64,000 bases of DNA from Chitinimonas viridis (GTDB taxonomy: Bacteria > Pseudomonadota > Gammaproteobacteria > Burkholderiales > Chitinimonadaceae), in NCBI RefSeq assembly GCF_030409555.1, contig NZ_JAUFPU010000001.1:1-64000 (forward strand), in the 5' to 3' direction. This document shows, piece by piece, positions 37,657-46,231 of this stretch (position 1 is the stretch's first letter; each line of letters starts with the position of its first letter). Made by a program: the position numbers and the translations under genes. The notes below the pieces were generated by a model. It was not told the DNA's origin. It saw only the letters and a list, made by a program, of their open reading frames with translations, and ran no database searches.

Positions 37657-39164
37657 AGCGGCATCTCCTTGATAAAGGTCTGTTTGGCTTGCAGCAGCAG
37701 GACAATACGGTCCAGCTGCTCGAGATGGTATGGGTGGAAGGAGGTAGTCCCTTCCAACCCTTTTTGCTGCAGGTGCTGGCAGTAGGCCAGCAACGCTGGC
37801 ATTGAGGCGTCCTCGGCGGAGAGCGCCATCCAGTCGAACATGGACAAGCGGTATGCCAGGCCAGAGCGCGCCTCCGTCTCAACGAAGACATCAAGCACCT
37901 GGTTCAGGCGAGCCGATGTCATGGGCACGGACCGTTGCCGCCACACGGCCACGATATCGTCCAGCCCCTGCGTGCCATTGAGTACAGGCAACAGTTCATC
38001 AAGGCGTTCAGTCGGAATGACTGCCACCAGGCGTTCGTGCCATTGCATGAACAAGGGGTACATTTTGCGCCTGTCCTGGAACAGCAGAAGCTCGGCCCAC
38101 TCGGCATCCTTGAATCGCAGTGCTGCCTCCATCAGGCTACACAGCAGCTCACGTCCCCACTCATGCGCTTCAATCTGCGGCAGCAATGCGGCTGCCGGCA
38201 GACCGGCCTGCTGGCACCAGCGCGACGGCGGCACCCGCATCAGCAGCTGCGTCAACCACCAGCTGCGTTTCGCCTTGAGCAGCTCGGTTTCCTTCAGGCC
38301 ATCACGTTCCCATGCCTTGTCAAATTCAGGCGGCAACGACACCTGCAACACCGTTTCGCCCTGTCCGCCATCCACAGGCACCCATTGCATATAGGGCGCT
38401 ATGCGCTGCCACTGCCGCTCACAGTAGGCGCTGTCCGGCAGCCGTGACAGCAATTCACCTATACCCTGGCGCACCGTGGCGCTCTTATCCGCCAGCAAGC
38501 TTTCCAGGGTATCGGCGTCATCCAGACTCAAGCCCTGCTCCAAGGCCTGTATCAACGCCAGCCTGGCATCGGCCTTCTCCTTGGGCAGCGCTGCCAGCAG
38601 CAGGCTGCGGGCAGCAACGGGGTCGCGCCGCCGTTGCTCGGCCAGCACCCGGCAGCGCAGCTTGAGATCGCCCTCCTCCCACAGCCGCAGCAATGCGGCA
38701 TCGCCCAGTGTGTCCAGTGCCAGCACCTCGGGCGCAGCCCAATCCGGGTTGTGCGCCGCCAGCCAGCGGCCTCGCTCGCCTATTACTGGCCACCACAGCT
38801 GGCGCTGCTTTGCCTGCGACAGCACAGCCGGCAACAGGGCTTCCGGCAGGCGGTAGCCTGTCTGCTGCATACGCTGCACCACCCACGGGGCCAACTCGTG
38901 CTGGGTCTTGTCCAGCAGACTGCTGAGCGACGACCACAGTACTGCCGGTAGTACCGGCTGCGCGTCCAGCGGCGCCTGCCGTGGCAGTGTAGCCCGCGCT
39001 GGCTGATAACCCGCCGTGGCCATCACGGCCTCGCCACCAGCCTGCCAGAGCAGCCTTTGCTCGCGACTGCCAGCAGGCAGCAGCGCCGTTACGGCATCAT
39101 TGGAGGCCACGTCCATCGGCAGGTTGGCCGTACCCACCAGGGCAAGCCGGGTCAGTTCATTCAT
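37653..39164 (-). CDS. DUF5691 family protein
   Basis: A 503-residue helical-repeat protein starting MNELTRLALVGTANLP, the DUF5691 opening. It is rich in Leu, Trp and Arg (HEAT-like helices), with ELLQ/LLPV-type repeats. Its ATG overlaps the SWIM stop as ATGA, and its own stop overlaps the AAA start. No enzyme motif is visible. It probably scaffolds the AAA/VWA partners; this is inference from gene context. Confidence 0.8.
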   Translation of the reverse strand: MNELTRLALVGTANLPMDVASNDAVTALLPAGSREQRLLWQAGGEAVMATAGYQPARATLPRQAPLDAQPVLPAVLWSSLSSLLDKTQHELAPWVVQRMQQTGYRLPEALLPAVLSQAKQRQLWWPVIGERGRWLAAHNPDWAAPEVLALDTLGDAALLRLWEEGDLKLRCRVLAEQRRRDPVAARSLLLAALPKEKADARLALIQALEQGLSLDDADTLESLLADKSATVRQGIGELLSRLPDSAYCERQWQRIAPYMQWVPVDGGQGETVLQVSLPPEFDKAWERDGLKETELLKAKRSWWLTQLLMRVPPSRWCQQAGLPAAALLPQIEAHEWGRELLCSLMEAALRFKDAEWAELLLFQDRRKMYPLFMQWHERLVAVIPTERLDELLPVLNGTQGLDDIVAVWRQRSVPMTSARLNQVLDVFVETEARSGLAYRLSMFDWMALSAEDASMPALLAYCQHLQQKGLEGTTSFHPYHLEQLDRIVLLLQAKQTFIKEMPL

Positions 39165-40486
39165 CGCAAGGCTCCCGTCAGCGCGTGGTAGCGCCCATCC
39201 ATCTGCAGGCTCAGCGCTCGTGCTGCTTCGCCATCCCACTCCACGGCAAGGTCACATGCCTGGCCGCCAGCCAAGGCCAGCCACAGCCAGGGCGCCGGCG
39301 GATGCAATGGCAGCGCCTGGCCCTGCTGGTCCACCAGGCACCAATGCTCGCCCTGCTGTATGGGTGTGACTGCAGTCAATACGGCGGGCAGGCGTTCGTG
39401 CCAAGGGTTGGCTGCCAGCGCCTGGGCCGCCCGCAGCAATAGCTGAGGTATGGATTCTGCCTGCCACAAGGCCGTGGGCAAGGCCGCCGGCTGCGCCACT
39501 CCTTTGAGCATGGCGCGCAGGCCCTGGCCGGGCCAGAAAGCCAGCTCGGCCTCAAAGGCGGTGCCCGGCATCCAGGTGGCCGCAAAAGCCTGGTTGCCGA
39601 CCGCAAACTGCAACAGCAAGCCACGCCTGCCACTGTGCCGCCCCTGCACCCAGGTGCGCTGCACTCGCACCCGCTCAGCGTCTTCCGCCACTTGGCCCAA
39701 TATCTGCCACTCGTCATGCTGCGTATCCCCATGCGCCAGCACCTCCTCCTCGCGCACCGGGTAACCCAGGTATTGCAGCAGTATCTGCTGCAGTGCAGGC
39801 GTCAAGCTTGCCAGCCATTCATAGGCACGCAGTGCCAGCGCCATGCGCCCCAGTTCGGCCAGCAGTTTCTCGGGCCAATCCGGCCGGCTGCCAGGCAGGT
39901 CGGCCAAGGCCTGCAAGCGGTTGGCCAGGCCGGGCAGTTGGGCATCCACCATGCGGGCAGCCTGCTGCTCCCACAGTGCTGCACCCTCGGCCGGCAGGCG
40001 GGCCAGACCATTGCGCACCAGGTCTTCCAGCCATACCTGCAAGGCCGCCATCCCGTCGCGAGCACGGCCATCGCGTTTCTCTGCTCGCTTTTGCTGGGCG
40101 GCGTCATCGACCGGTGCCTCAGCCTTGGCTGCCGCCTTGGCTTCCTTCCTGGCGGCCGTATCGGATCGCTTGTCCAGCCACTCGGCCACCCAGGCAGGCT
40201 CGCTGCCATCCGCCACCAGTTGCGGCTGGTTGGCAGTCAGAACCAGCAAGCCCAGAGCGTGCTTGCACGGAAACTTGAAACTGGGGCAGGAGCATTTGCT
40301 GGCGAAGTCGGCCATGTCCAGCCGCACCTGGTACGGCTTGGCGCCACTACCCTGGCACTCACCCCAGAGGGCGCGCTGGCTACGGCCCAGCAAGGGCCAG
40401 TTCTTGGCTTGCGCAAGCTTCTTGCCATTGCTGGCAGAGCCCGCATCAGGCGCCAATGCCAGCACCTGTTGTTCAGTCAATTGCAT
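39161..40486 (-). CDS. SWIM zinc-finger protein
   Basis: A 441-residue protein. The SWIM finger is CSCPSFKFPCKHALGLL near residue 64 (C-x-C-xn-C-x-H). The rest is helical, with a Lys/Ala-rich linker near residue 135 (KEAKAAAKAEAPVDDAAQQ) and no other known domain. SWIM fingers bind DNA or proteins. It is the first gene of the operon, followed by DUF5691, AAA, DUF4241, DUF5682, VWA and a hypothetical gene. The ATG at 40486 is preferred to 40525. Confidence 0.85.
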   Translation of the reverse strand: MQLTEQQVLALAPDAGSASNGKKLAQAKNWPLLGRSQRALWGECQGSGAKPYQVRLDMADFASKCSCPSFKFPCKHALGLLVLTANQPQLVADGSEPAWVAEWLDKRSDTAARKEAKAAAKAEAPVDDAAQQKRAEKRDGRARDGMAALQVWLEDLVRNGLARLPAEGAALWEQQAARMVDAQLPGLANRLQALADLPGSRPDWPEKLLAELGRMALALRAYEWLASLTPALQQILLQYLGYPVREEEVLAHGDTQHDEWQILGQVAEDAERVRVQRTWVQGRHSGRRGLLLQFAVGNQAFAATWMPGTAFEAELAFWPGQGLRAMLKGVAQPAALPTALWQAESIPQLLLRAAQALAANPWHERLPAVLTAVTPIQQGEHWCLVDQQGQALPLHPPAPWLWLALAGGQACDLAVEWDGEAARALSLQMDGRYHALTGALR

Positions 40487-40598
40487 GAGGGGGAGGATGG
40501 CGAGGAAAAACGCGGAAATTAGCACAATCGCGCTACCGCATGGGCAATGCCCTGCGGCAAGCCAACGCGCCGCGATGACTTGTGCTCACCAGGCGTGT

Positions 40599-41330
40599 TC
40601 AGTGACGCAAATCGTCCCATACGGGTACGGCAGCCAACAGCAAGAGCAAGCCAGCCAACGGCACCGACGCCACAAAGCCCAGGCTATTGAACCCCCAGGC
40701 TCCCAACAGCCCGCCCAGGAAGAACATCCCCAGCAAGGCCGACAGCAATTGCAGGCGCTCGCGGTTGGCGGCCACCGGCGGCAGATGCCCGGCCTGGTTC
40801 CAGTAACACAATCGCCCTAACTCGATGCCTATGTCGGTCACCAGGCCGGTGACATGGGTGGTGCGTATCTCGGCCCGCGATATCTTGGTGATCATGGCAT
40901 TCTGCAAACCCATGATGTAGCAGAGCAAGGCCACGGTGGCCGGGACCAGCACCACATCATGGCGCGACATGGCCGCCCCCATCAGGCCGAACCCCAGCAG
41001 GAGGACGGCTTCCAGCACCAGGGGCAAGGCAAACTCGCTATGCGCCTGCCGCCGACGCCCCCAGTTGATCAGGATGGCCGACGTCGCCGCACCAGAAAGG
41101 AACGCCAGCAAGGCCCCTAGCCCGGCCCCCACCAGCGTCCAGCGGCTCAGCACAATATCGTCGGCCATGGCCGAGACGATGCCCGACATATGCGAGGTGT
41201 ACTGCCCCACAGCCAGAAACCCGCCCGCATTGGCAGCCCCCGCCACCAGGGCGAGCGACAAGCCCAGTTGCCGGTTGGCCGCATCGGTGCGATCACGGCT
41301 GGTCAGTTTGCGCAGGTAGTGTATGGGCAT
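40599..41330 (-). CDS. DUF1275 (YoaK-type) membrane protein
   Basis: A 243-residue integral membrane protein with about six helices. GAANAGGFLAVGQYTSHMSG and MGLQNAMITKISRAEIRTTHVTGLVTDIG carry the DUF1275 family motifs. Its function is unknown. It has no close operon partner: 112 bases separate it from the SWIM gene downstream. Confidence 0.9.
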   Translation of the reverse strand: MPIHYLRKLTSRDRTDAANRQLGLSLALVAGAANAGGFLAVGQYTSHMSGIVSAMADDIVLSRWTLVGAGLGALLAFLSGAATSAILINWGRRRQAHSEFALPLVLEAVLLLGFGLMGAAMSRHDVVLVPATVALLCYIMGLQNAMITKISRAEIRTTHVTGLVTDIGIELGRLCYWNQAGHLPPVAANRERLQLLSALLGMFFLGGLLGAWGFNSLGFVASVPLAGLLLLLAAVPVWDDLRH

Positions 41331-41598
41331 GGCGGTCGAGGTAGGGTCAGGTCACCAGTTTAGCTGACCCTCAGTTTCTAAGAGCCTCAGATTCCAAACG
41401 TGTACGCCGTGTTGCAAGGGCATTGAAACTACCAGGCATCCCCGCCATGGCGTCGCCAATCTACATCTGCCTCATGCACCAGCATGAGTCGGAGAGACCG
41501 GCGCAATACAGCAAACAATCAGTTACTAGCAAAGACTGGCACCCGACGTAGCAGGACCGTGGGATGAATGTCGCGTAACCGAATGCATCCGTGCATCC
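41331..41598. other. Spacer downstream of rtcA
   Basis: No gene and no clear terminator were found in these 268 bases. The sequence contains scattered short repeats only. Confidence 0.4.
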
Positions 41599-42624
41599 CT
41601 AGCTGACAGATACCTGCACTCCCCCATCAGCCAGCGCAGTTTGCTCGAATGCCACCGGCAGGAACTTCTCGATCACGGCCATATTGGTCAGCAGGTGCGA
41701 CGACGCCGTAACGGCAGTAAAGCTACCACCGCCCGCCAGTGCCATCGGCAGCAGCAATTGGTCCGCCAGGTACTCGCCAACGGCTGCCGTGCTCTGCAGG
41801 TAGTGGCGTGCCTCGCGCGCCGCCTGGTCTGCCACCGCCTCTGCCGATACACCTTTTTCACCAAAGCCGCTGAACAGCTCGGTCAGGTTGTCATGGCGCA
41901 CGGTCAGCAGCAGCACATTGCCAGGGCCCTCCTTGGCCGACAACTCACGCACCCGCCCATCCACATAGGCGATCTGGCCGCTCACCCGCTCCACCTCACG
42001 GCGCGCCACCTGACCCGGCACGCCCGCCACCCTGGCCTCGGCCAGCATGCCTTGCAAGGCGCCACGCTCAATCAGGCTGATGGGCTGCAACATGGCGATG
42101 GGTGTCACGCTGGCCGTCATCTCGCCGCCGCCTGCCGGGTAAAAGCCATGGCGCTGCAAGGCCAGCGCCTGCTGCACCCCCATGCGCGCCAGCAATGGCT
42201 GCCAGACTTCGGTCAGGAAATCAGCCGGCGGCGCAGCCCGGTTATGGGTACCACCGCTCACCGCCACGGTACTGGCGCCATCGGCAAACCAGAGTGCCGG
42301 CAGCACCGTCTGCAACACCAGGGTGCAGCTCCCGGCCGTGCCTATGGCAAAGCGGTATTCGCCACCGCGTATGGCACCTGGCGCAAAGCTCAGTTCGGCC
42401 GAGCCCACCACGTCCCCCACCACGCTGGCGCCCGAAATCGCCTTGGCCGCCTGCACAGCCGTCAAATGCTGGCGCAACAACCCCGGCTTGCTGCGCTTGG
42501 CACGTATCCGCTCCATGCGGAACGGTATCCCGGTAATCATGGACAAGGTCAACGCTGTACGCAGCACCTGCCCACCGCCTTCACCTTCGGCGCCGTCGAG
42601 TTCTATCCAATCATCTTGTTGCAT
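41599..42624 (-). CDS. rtcA: RNA 3'-terminal phosphate cyclase
   Basis: A 341-residue RtcA that converts RNA 3'-phosphates into 2',3'-cyclic phosphates, using ATP. The family regions are ELDGAEGEGGGQVLRTALTLSMITG, RAKRSKPGLLRQHLTAVQAA, AIGTAGSCTLVLQTVLPALW and STAAVGEYLADQLLLPMALAGGG, and the His of the adenylylation site is in SSHLLTNMAVIEKFLP. The start MQQDDWIEL at 42624 is closest to E. coli RtcA; an in-frame ATG at 42648 is an alternative. It is the last gene of the RNA-repair operon. Confidence 0.95.
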   Translation of the reverse strand: MQQDDWIELDGAEGEGGGQVLRTALTLSMITGIPFRMERIRAKRSKPGLLRQHLTAVQAAKAISGASVVGDVVGSAELSFAPGAIRGGEYRFAIGTAGSCTLVLQTVLPALWFADGASTVAVSGGTHNRAAPPADFLTEVWQPLLARMGVQQALALQRHGFYPAGGGEMTASVTPIAMLQPISLIERGALQGMLAEARVAGVPGQVARREVERVSGQIAYVDGRVRELSAKEGPGNVLLLTVRHDNLTELFSGFGEKGVSAEAVADQAAREARHYLQSTAAVGEYLADQLLLPMALAGGGSFTAVTASSHLLTNMAVIEKFLPVAFEQTALADGGVQVSVS

Positions 42625-42648
42625 ATGCTGTATTGCTTTGTTTCTCAT

Positions 42649-42952
42649 TGTTTAATCTATGGATTCATATCTGCATGAATACCCCCCGCCCCGGTACCAC
42701 AAGGCGGGGGAAGCTTACCGAAAAAACGGGTGCATCCGTGCTCAAACGCCAACCGGTCAACAACCCGGCCATGGCTGCCGGCCAGTCTGCCCCCAGCCAT
42801 TACGCGGCGGCGGGGGCAGTAAGGCAATCAACACAACTGCGTTGATCTTGCTTGCTGTCGGTGCTTGGGCATCAGGCACGGACTTGCCCCAGACTGCCTT
42901 AGAGCCTGTTCACGATCTTTTCGTCCTGGGGTGAAATAATCGTGAACAGGCG
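42649..42952. other. Gap between the rlaP-like gene and rtcA with two hairpins
   Basis: These 304 bases have no gene. They contain the dispersed palindrome at 42904-42951 and another hairpin (CCCCCGCC 42683-42690 / GGCGGGGG 42703-42710) just upstream of rtcA, which could attenuate rtcA or mark a transcript end. Confidence 0.55.
42904..42951 (-). repeat. Dispersed palindromic element, copy A
   Basis: A 13-bp perfect inverted repeat (GCCTGTTCACGAT at 42904-42916 and its complement at 42939-42951) starts one base after the TAG of the rlaP-like gene. The same element, in the same orientation relative to the upstream gene, occurs after aspS at 63797-63852. Both read TAG-(G)CGCCT-(4 nt)-CACGATT on the coding strand. 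Confidence 0.75.
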
Positions 42953-43744
42953 CTAGCTCATCAAGCTCTGCCGCAGCAGGGCATCCAGCGCCGCATCCGT
43001 CCCGGCTGGCCGCTTGTAATCGGCAGGCGGCACCTCTGCCGCCAGGCCACGCTCGATAAAATCGTGTATCAGCGGGAAACGCGCGCCGTACTCAGCTTCG
43101 CCCGATGCCATCTTGATCAGCAACAGTTGGTTGATCTCGGCACGTAGCGCCGGGTCGGTCACCATCACATCGGCCAATTCCGCAAAGCGCATGGGCGGTA
43201 TGCCACGGCCGGATGCTATCCACTGGGCCGCCAGCAGCGGCCGCAGCACATATAGATACTTCTTCAGGCGTACCTGCTCGCCCTGCAGATAGCCACGGAA
43301 GTTCTTCCTGGCCATGGCCAGGTAGTGATAGCGGCCCTTGAGCCCGGAGAAAAACGCCGGTGCCAGTGCGCGCAGTTGCGCCGCCAGCACCGCCTCCTCC
43401 CGGTAGATCACAGGCGAATCCAGCCACTCGAACAGGGTAGGATTGGAGCGACGCAGCAATTGCAAAGCTTTGCGCAACTCCCAGCCACACACATCGAGTT
43501 CATCGCTGATGGGCACCTCGATCACATCGCGCTGGGGCTCGACCTGCAGGTACCAGTCCAGCTTATGCACATAGACAAAGCGCACGTCGTAATCACTATC
43601 GGGCGAGGCAAAACCCCAGCCACGGCTGCCCGACTCGCAGGCGAACAGTACTCGCACGTCGTGGCGCTGCTCTATGGCCTGCAGTTCTGCCATCACACGG
43701 GCATGGATGGCCGGCGCTATCGGGTGTTCGTAAAGCAGTTTCAT
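42953..43744 (-). CDS. Nucleotidyltransferase of the RNA-repair operon (RlaP-like)
   Basis: A 263-residue nucleotidyltransferase. The polymerase-beta-type motif is GSRGWGFASPDSDYDVRFVYV (about residues 39-59), with the two metal-binding Asp residues in DSDYD. Later motifs (CGWELRKALQLLRRSNPTLFEWLDSP) resemble the YcgL-type family called RNA-repair-linked adenylyl polymerase (RlaP). Its position between rtcB and rtcA agrees with such a role, probably acting on RNA 3' ends. A GTG at 43747 precedes the ATG at 43744. The activity has not been shown from sequence. Confidence 0.85.
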   Translation of the reverse strand: MKLLYEHPIAPAIHARVMAELQAIEQRHDVRVLFACESGSRGWGFASPDSDYDVRFVYVHKLDWYLQVEPQRDVIEVPISDELDVCGWELRKALQLLRRSNPTLFEWLDSPVIYREEAVLAAQLRALAPAFFSGLKGRYHYLAMARKNFRGYLQGEQVRLKKYLYVLRPLLAAQWIASGRGIPPMRFAELADVMVTDPALRAEINQLLLIKMASGEAEYGARFPLIHDFIERGLAAEVPPADYKRPAGTDAALDALLRQSLMS

Positions 43745-43815
43745 CACACTTCAATCTTTCGGTTAGGCCTTGCCATGCAGTCAGCGATGCCAGCGATGGC
43801 CAAGGCACACCGGGC

Positions 43816-45027
43816 TTATCCCTTCACGCACACCACCTGGCGCAGGGTATGCACCACTTCCACCAGTTCGGACTGCGCTGCCATCACGGCATCGATGTCC
43901 TTGTAGGCCATCGGAATTTCATCAATCACGTCCGAATCCTTACGGCATTCGACGTGGGCGGTAGCGCGCACCTGGTCATCCACGGTAAAGCGCTTCTTGG
44001 CCTGGGTACGGCTCATGGTTCGTCCGGCACCGTGGCTACAGGAGCAGAACGACTCTTCGTTACCCAGCCCGCGCACAATAAAGCTCTTGGCACCCATGGA
44101 CCCCGGGATGATCCCCAGTTGCCCCTTCTGTGCCGATACTGCCCCCTTACGGGTTACCAGCACTTCCTGGCCGAAGTGCGTTTCCTTCTGCACATAGTTG
44201 TGGTGGCAGTTCACCGCTTCCACATCGGCAGCAAATGGTTTGCTGATCACCTTGCGGGCGGCGGCAATCACGTTCTGCATCATCACGGCGCGGTTACGGC
44301 GGGCAAAATCCTGCGCCCAACCCACGGCTTCCACATAGTCATCAAAGTGCTGGCTACCTTCCTCGAAGTAAGCCAGGTCACGGTGTGGCAGGTTGGCGAT
44401 ATGCTGGCGCATATCGGCCTGTGCCAGTTCGATGAACAGGTTACCGATGGCATTACCAACACCACGCGACCCCGAGTGCAGCATGAACCAGACGCGGTTG
44501 GATTCATCCAGGCAAACCTCGATAAAGTGGTTACCGGTACCTAGCGTTCCCAGGTGCTTATGGTTGTTGGTGCGTTCCAGCGCCGGGTATTTCTCGGTGA
44601 TGCGCTTGAACCCGCCGTGCAGTTCCGACCACATGCTATCCACGGTTTCGGGTGGGGTATCCCAGGCGCCCTTATCGCGCTTACCCATGGTCTTACCATG
44701 CGGCACGGCGGCCTCAATGGCGCTACGCAGTCCGGCCAGGTTATCGGGCAGGTCAGCGGCCGTCAGCGTGGTACGGGCGGCCATCATGCCGCAGCCGATA
44801 TCCACTCCTACCGCGGCAGGGATAATGGCGCCCAGGGTAGGAATCACGCTACCAATGGTGGAACCCTTACCCAGATGCACATCAGGCATCACCGCCAGAT
44901 GCTTGTAGATAAAAGGCATCTTGGCCGTGTTCTTCAGCTGCTCGCGGGCTTCGTCTTCCACGGGTACCCCTTCGGTCCACAGCTTGATGGGCTTACCGTT
45001 GGCTACTTCCAGTAGTTGGTGCTTCAT
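43816..45027 (-). CDS. rtcB: RNA-splicing ligase RtcB
   Basis: A 403-residue RtcB that joins 3'-phosphate or cyclic-phosphate ends to 5'-OH ends, using GTP and manganese. Family motifs include VMPDVHLGKGSTIGSVIPT, VGVDIGCGM, LGTLGTGNHFIE and HSGSRGVGN. The guanylylated His332 is in CSCSHGAGRTMSR, which corresponds to E. coli His337. The end IDEIPMAYKDIDAVMAAQS is almost identical to E. coli. An in-frame ATG at 45042 would add 5 residues; 45027 aligns with E. coli. It follows the zinc-ribbon gene by 91 bases. Confidence 0.96.
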   Translation of the reverse strand: MKHQLLEVANGKPIKLWTEGVPVEDEAREQLKNTAKMPFIYKHLAVMPDVHLGKGSTIGSVIPTLGAIIPAAVGVDIGCGMMAARTTLTAADLPDNLAGLRSAIEAAVPHGKTMGKRDKGAWDTPPETVDSMWSELHGGFKRITEKYPALERTNNHKHLGTLGTGNHFIEVCLDESNRVWFMLHSGSRGVGNAIGNLFIELAQADMRQHIANLPHRDLAYFEEGSQHFDDYVEAVGWAQDFARRNRAVMMQNVIAAARKVISKPFAADVEAVNCHHNYVQKETHFGQEVLVTRKGAVSAQKGQLGIIPGSMGAKSFIVRGLGNEESFCSCSHGAGRTMSRTQAKKRFTVDDQVRATAHVECRKDSDVIDEIPMAYKDIDAVMAAQSELVEVVHTLRQVVCVKG

Positions 45028-45118
45028 ATTGCTTGCTTTCATCCTTGCTTGATCTTGATCGGGCTTGCGCCTGGCGCAAACCCATCCTGCTTGTACGGGC
45101 CGCTCAACTGGCCACCCG

Positions 45119-45472
45119 CTAGATACCTATACGCATCTGGCCGCTATGGGCCAGGCGCCGCTCCCGCCTGCAGGTCAGGCAGCGCACGGCAGTAGAGTAC
45201 ACATAGCCCTTGGCTGTCTCGTACCACCATTGCTGCTGCTCTGCTGTCCATACCTGGCGCGCACCGCAGTCGCGGCAGATAAAGCGCCGATCCTGGTAAT
45301 AACCGTCATGCACGAACTGGGGCTCGCCGTAGCTATTGCAGGGCGCCAATCTGGCGCGGTTTACCGGCACCCGGGGAACCGCCTCCAGGGCCAGCGCAGC
45401 TGCCCTGGTTTTCCTTGCATCGCGCCGGGCCATGATGGCGGCGCGTTTCTGTTTTCCGCTTTGCATTTCCAT
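45119..45472 (-). CDS. Zinc-ribbon protein in the RNA-repair operon
   Basis: A 117-residue protein. Residues about 48-105 hold a zinc ribbon: FICRDCGARQVWTAEQQQWW, then TAVRCLTCRRERRL, giving two CxxC pairs, like the 'probable zinc-ribbon' proteins. The N-terminus is basic (GKQKRAAIMARRDARKTRAAA), consistent with RNA binding. It starts at 45472 after TGAGGTG and is 5 bases after the preceding gene stop, so the two are coupled. Its role in RNA repair is inferred from position. Confidence 0.8.
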   Translation of the reverse strand: MEMQSGKQKRAAIMARRDARKTRAAALALEAVPRVPVNRARLAPCNSYGEPQFVHDGYYQDRRFICRDCGARQVWTAEQQQWWYETAKGYVYSTAVRCLTCRRERRLAHSGQMRIGI

Positions 45473-45477
45473 ACACC

Positions 45478-45909
45478 TCAAGCTGCCTGATTCCTGTTTT
45501 CCCACAAGGCCACACCGCCCTCATGGTTACAGAGCAGGACCAACTTTCCCGGCACGATGCAGATGAATCCTTCCATCAATGCCAACCGTACATCGTGCTG
45601 TCCTGCCTTGCCCGGCATGGCGACAAGCTGCAGCACCGCATCAAGCCTGGCGCGATAGCACTCGCCAGCGTGGCTGTTCAGCACCACCACATCCCGTGCC
45701 GCCATGGGCGAGGCCAGCATCGCCTGCAAGCGATTCACCAGGTCATCCGGGAACATGCATGCCACATCGCGGCTGGGCCATACCATCATGGGGCTGACCT
45801 TCTGCCAGCGCTTGGCATCATGGGCCAGCAGGTATAACCAGCGGCGGGCATGCTCTGGCGCCAGGTGCCGCAGCGTGAGGCGCCATGTTTCGTACAGCGT
45901 TGCTTCCAT
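45478..45909 (-). CDS. Unknown protein in the RNA-repair operon
   Basis: A 143-residue protein starting MEATLYETWRLTLRHLAPEH. It is helical and Leu-, Arg- and Ala-rich, without membrane or signal segment and without a recognised domain. A C-terminal beta-hairpin is suggested by GFICIVPGKLVLLCNHEGG. It lies between the Y-RNA-like genes and the zinc-ribbon gene in the sigma-54 operon. The ORF could be extended upstream through the Y-RNA region, but there the reading frame is chance; the ATG at 45909 follows GGACGGGAATC. Confidence 0.72.
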   Translation of the reverse strand: MEATLYETWRLTLRHLAPEHARRWLYLLAHDAKRWQKVSPMMVWPSRDVACMFPDDLVNRLQAMLASPMAARDVVVLNSHAGECYRARLDAVLQLVAMPGKAGQHDVRLALMEGFICIVPGKLVLLCNHEGGVALWENRNQAA

Positions 45910-45931
45910 GATTCCCGTCCTGTCTCTGGCA

Positions 45932-45960
45932 CCAGAAAACCCGCCTGACGGGGTATCTGG
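45932..45960 (-). other. Hairpin in the leader of the 143-residue protein gene
   Basis: CCAGA and TCTGG form the outer stem and CCC/GGG an inner one, on the minus strand. It lies between the last Y-RNA-like gene and the next start codon and could end the RNA or mark a processing site. Confidence 0.45.
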
Positions 45961-45976
45961 AAGCGTGGTGAAAAGG

Positions 45977-46099
45977 GCGGCGACAATATTGATGAAACAT
46001 CCTGCTCTACCAACTGAGCTACAGGGCCGATACGCTGGCACTGGCGAGCATCGAACTCGCGACACGGTCATTAAATGTAGTTCCATCGGCATTCGCCGC
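45977..46099 (-). ncRNA. Y-RNA-like RNA 5 (tRNA-like, circularly permuted)
   Basis: The ends pair as GCGGCGA (5') with TCGCCGC (3'). The 5' strand contains GAATGCCGATGGAACTACA and the 3' strand TATTGTCG, the motifs shared by all five copies. Between them the tRNA parts occur in permuted order. First comes a T-arm (GCGAG TTCGATG CTCGC), then the 3' acceptor strand CAGTGCC, an 8-nt loop, and the 5' acceptor strand GGCCCTG with one mismatch. After TA comes a complete D-arm (GCTC AGTTGGTA GAGC), then a short hairpin GATG-TTT-CATC where an anticodon arm would be. Confidence 0.85.
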
Positions 46100-46114
46100 A
46101 TAAAGGGTGCATGT

Positions 46115-46217
46115 CTCAGGGCAACAAGATAGGCCAGAGCGACAAACCGGCATGGCCGGCGCGGGGTATCAAGCCCGCAGTCAGGTGGATGTACTCCCGA
46201 CCTGCATTTGCCCCAAG
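46115..46217 (-). ncRNA. Y-RNA-like RNA 4
   Basis: The ends pair over 9 bp (CTTGGGGCA with TGCCCTGAG, two G-U pairs). The 5' motif is AAATGCAGGTCGGGAGTACA and the 3' motif TCTTGTTG. It has a T-arm-like hairpin (GCGGG/CCCGC) and a capped stem (CCGGC-CAT-GCCGG) in place of the acceptor stem. The D-arm is not recognisable. It is the shortest but one of the five. Confidence 0.75.
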
Positions 46218-46231
46218 GCATGCAATAAAGC

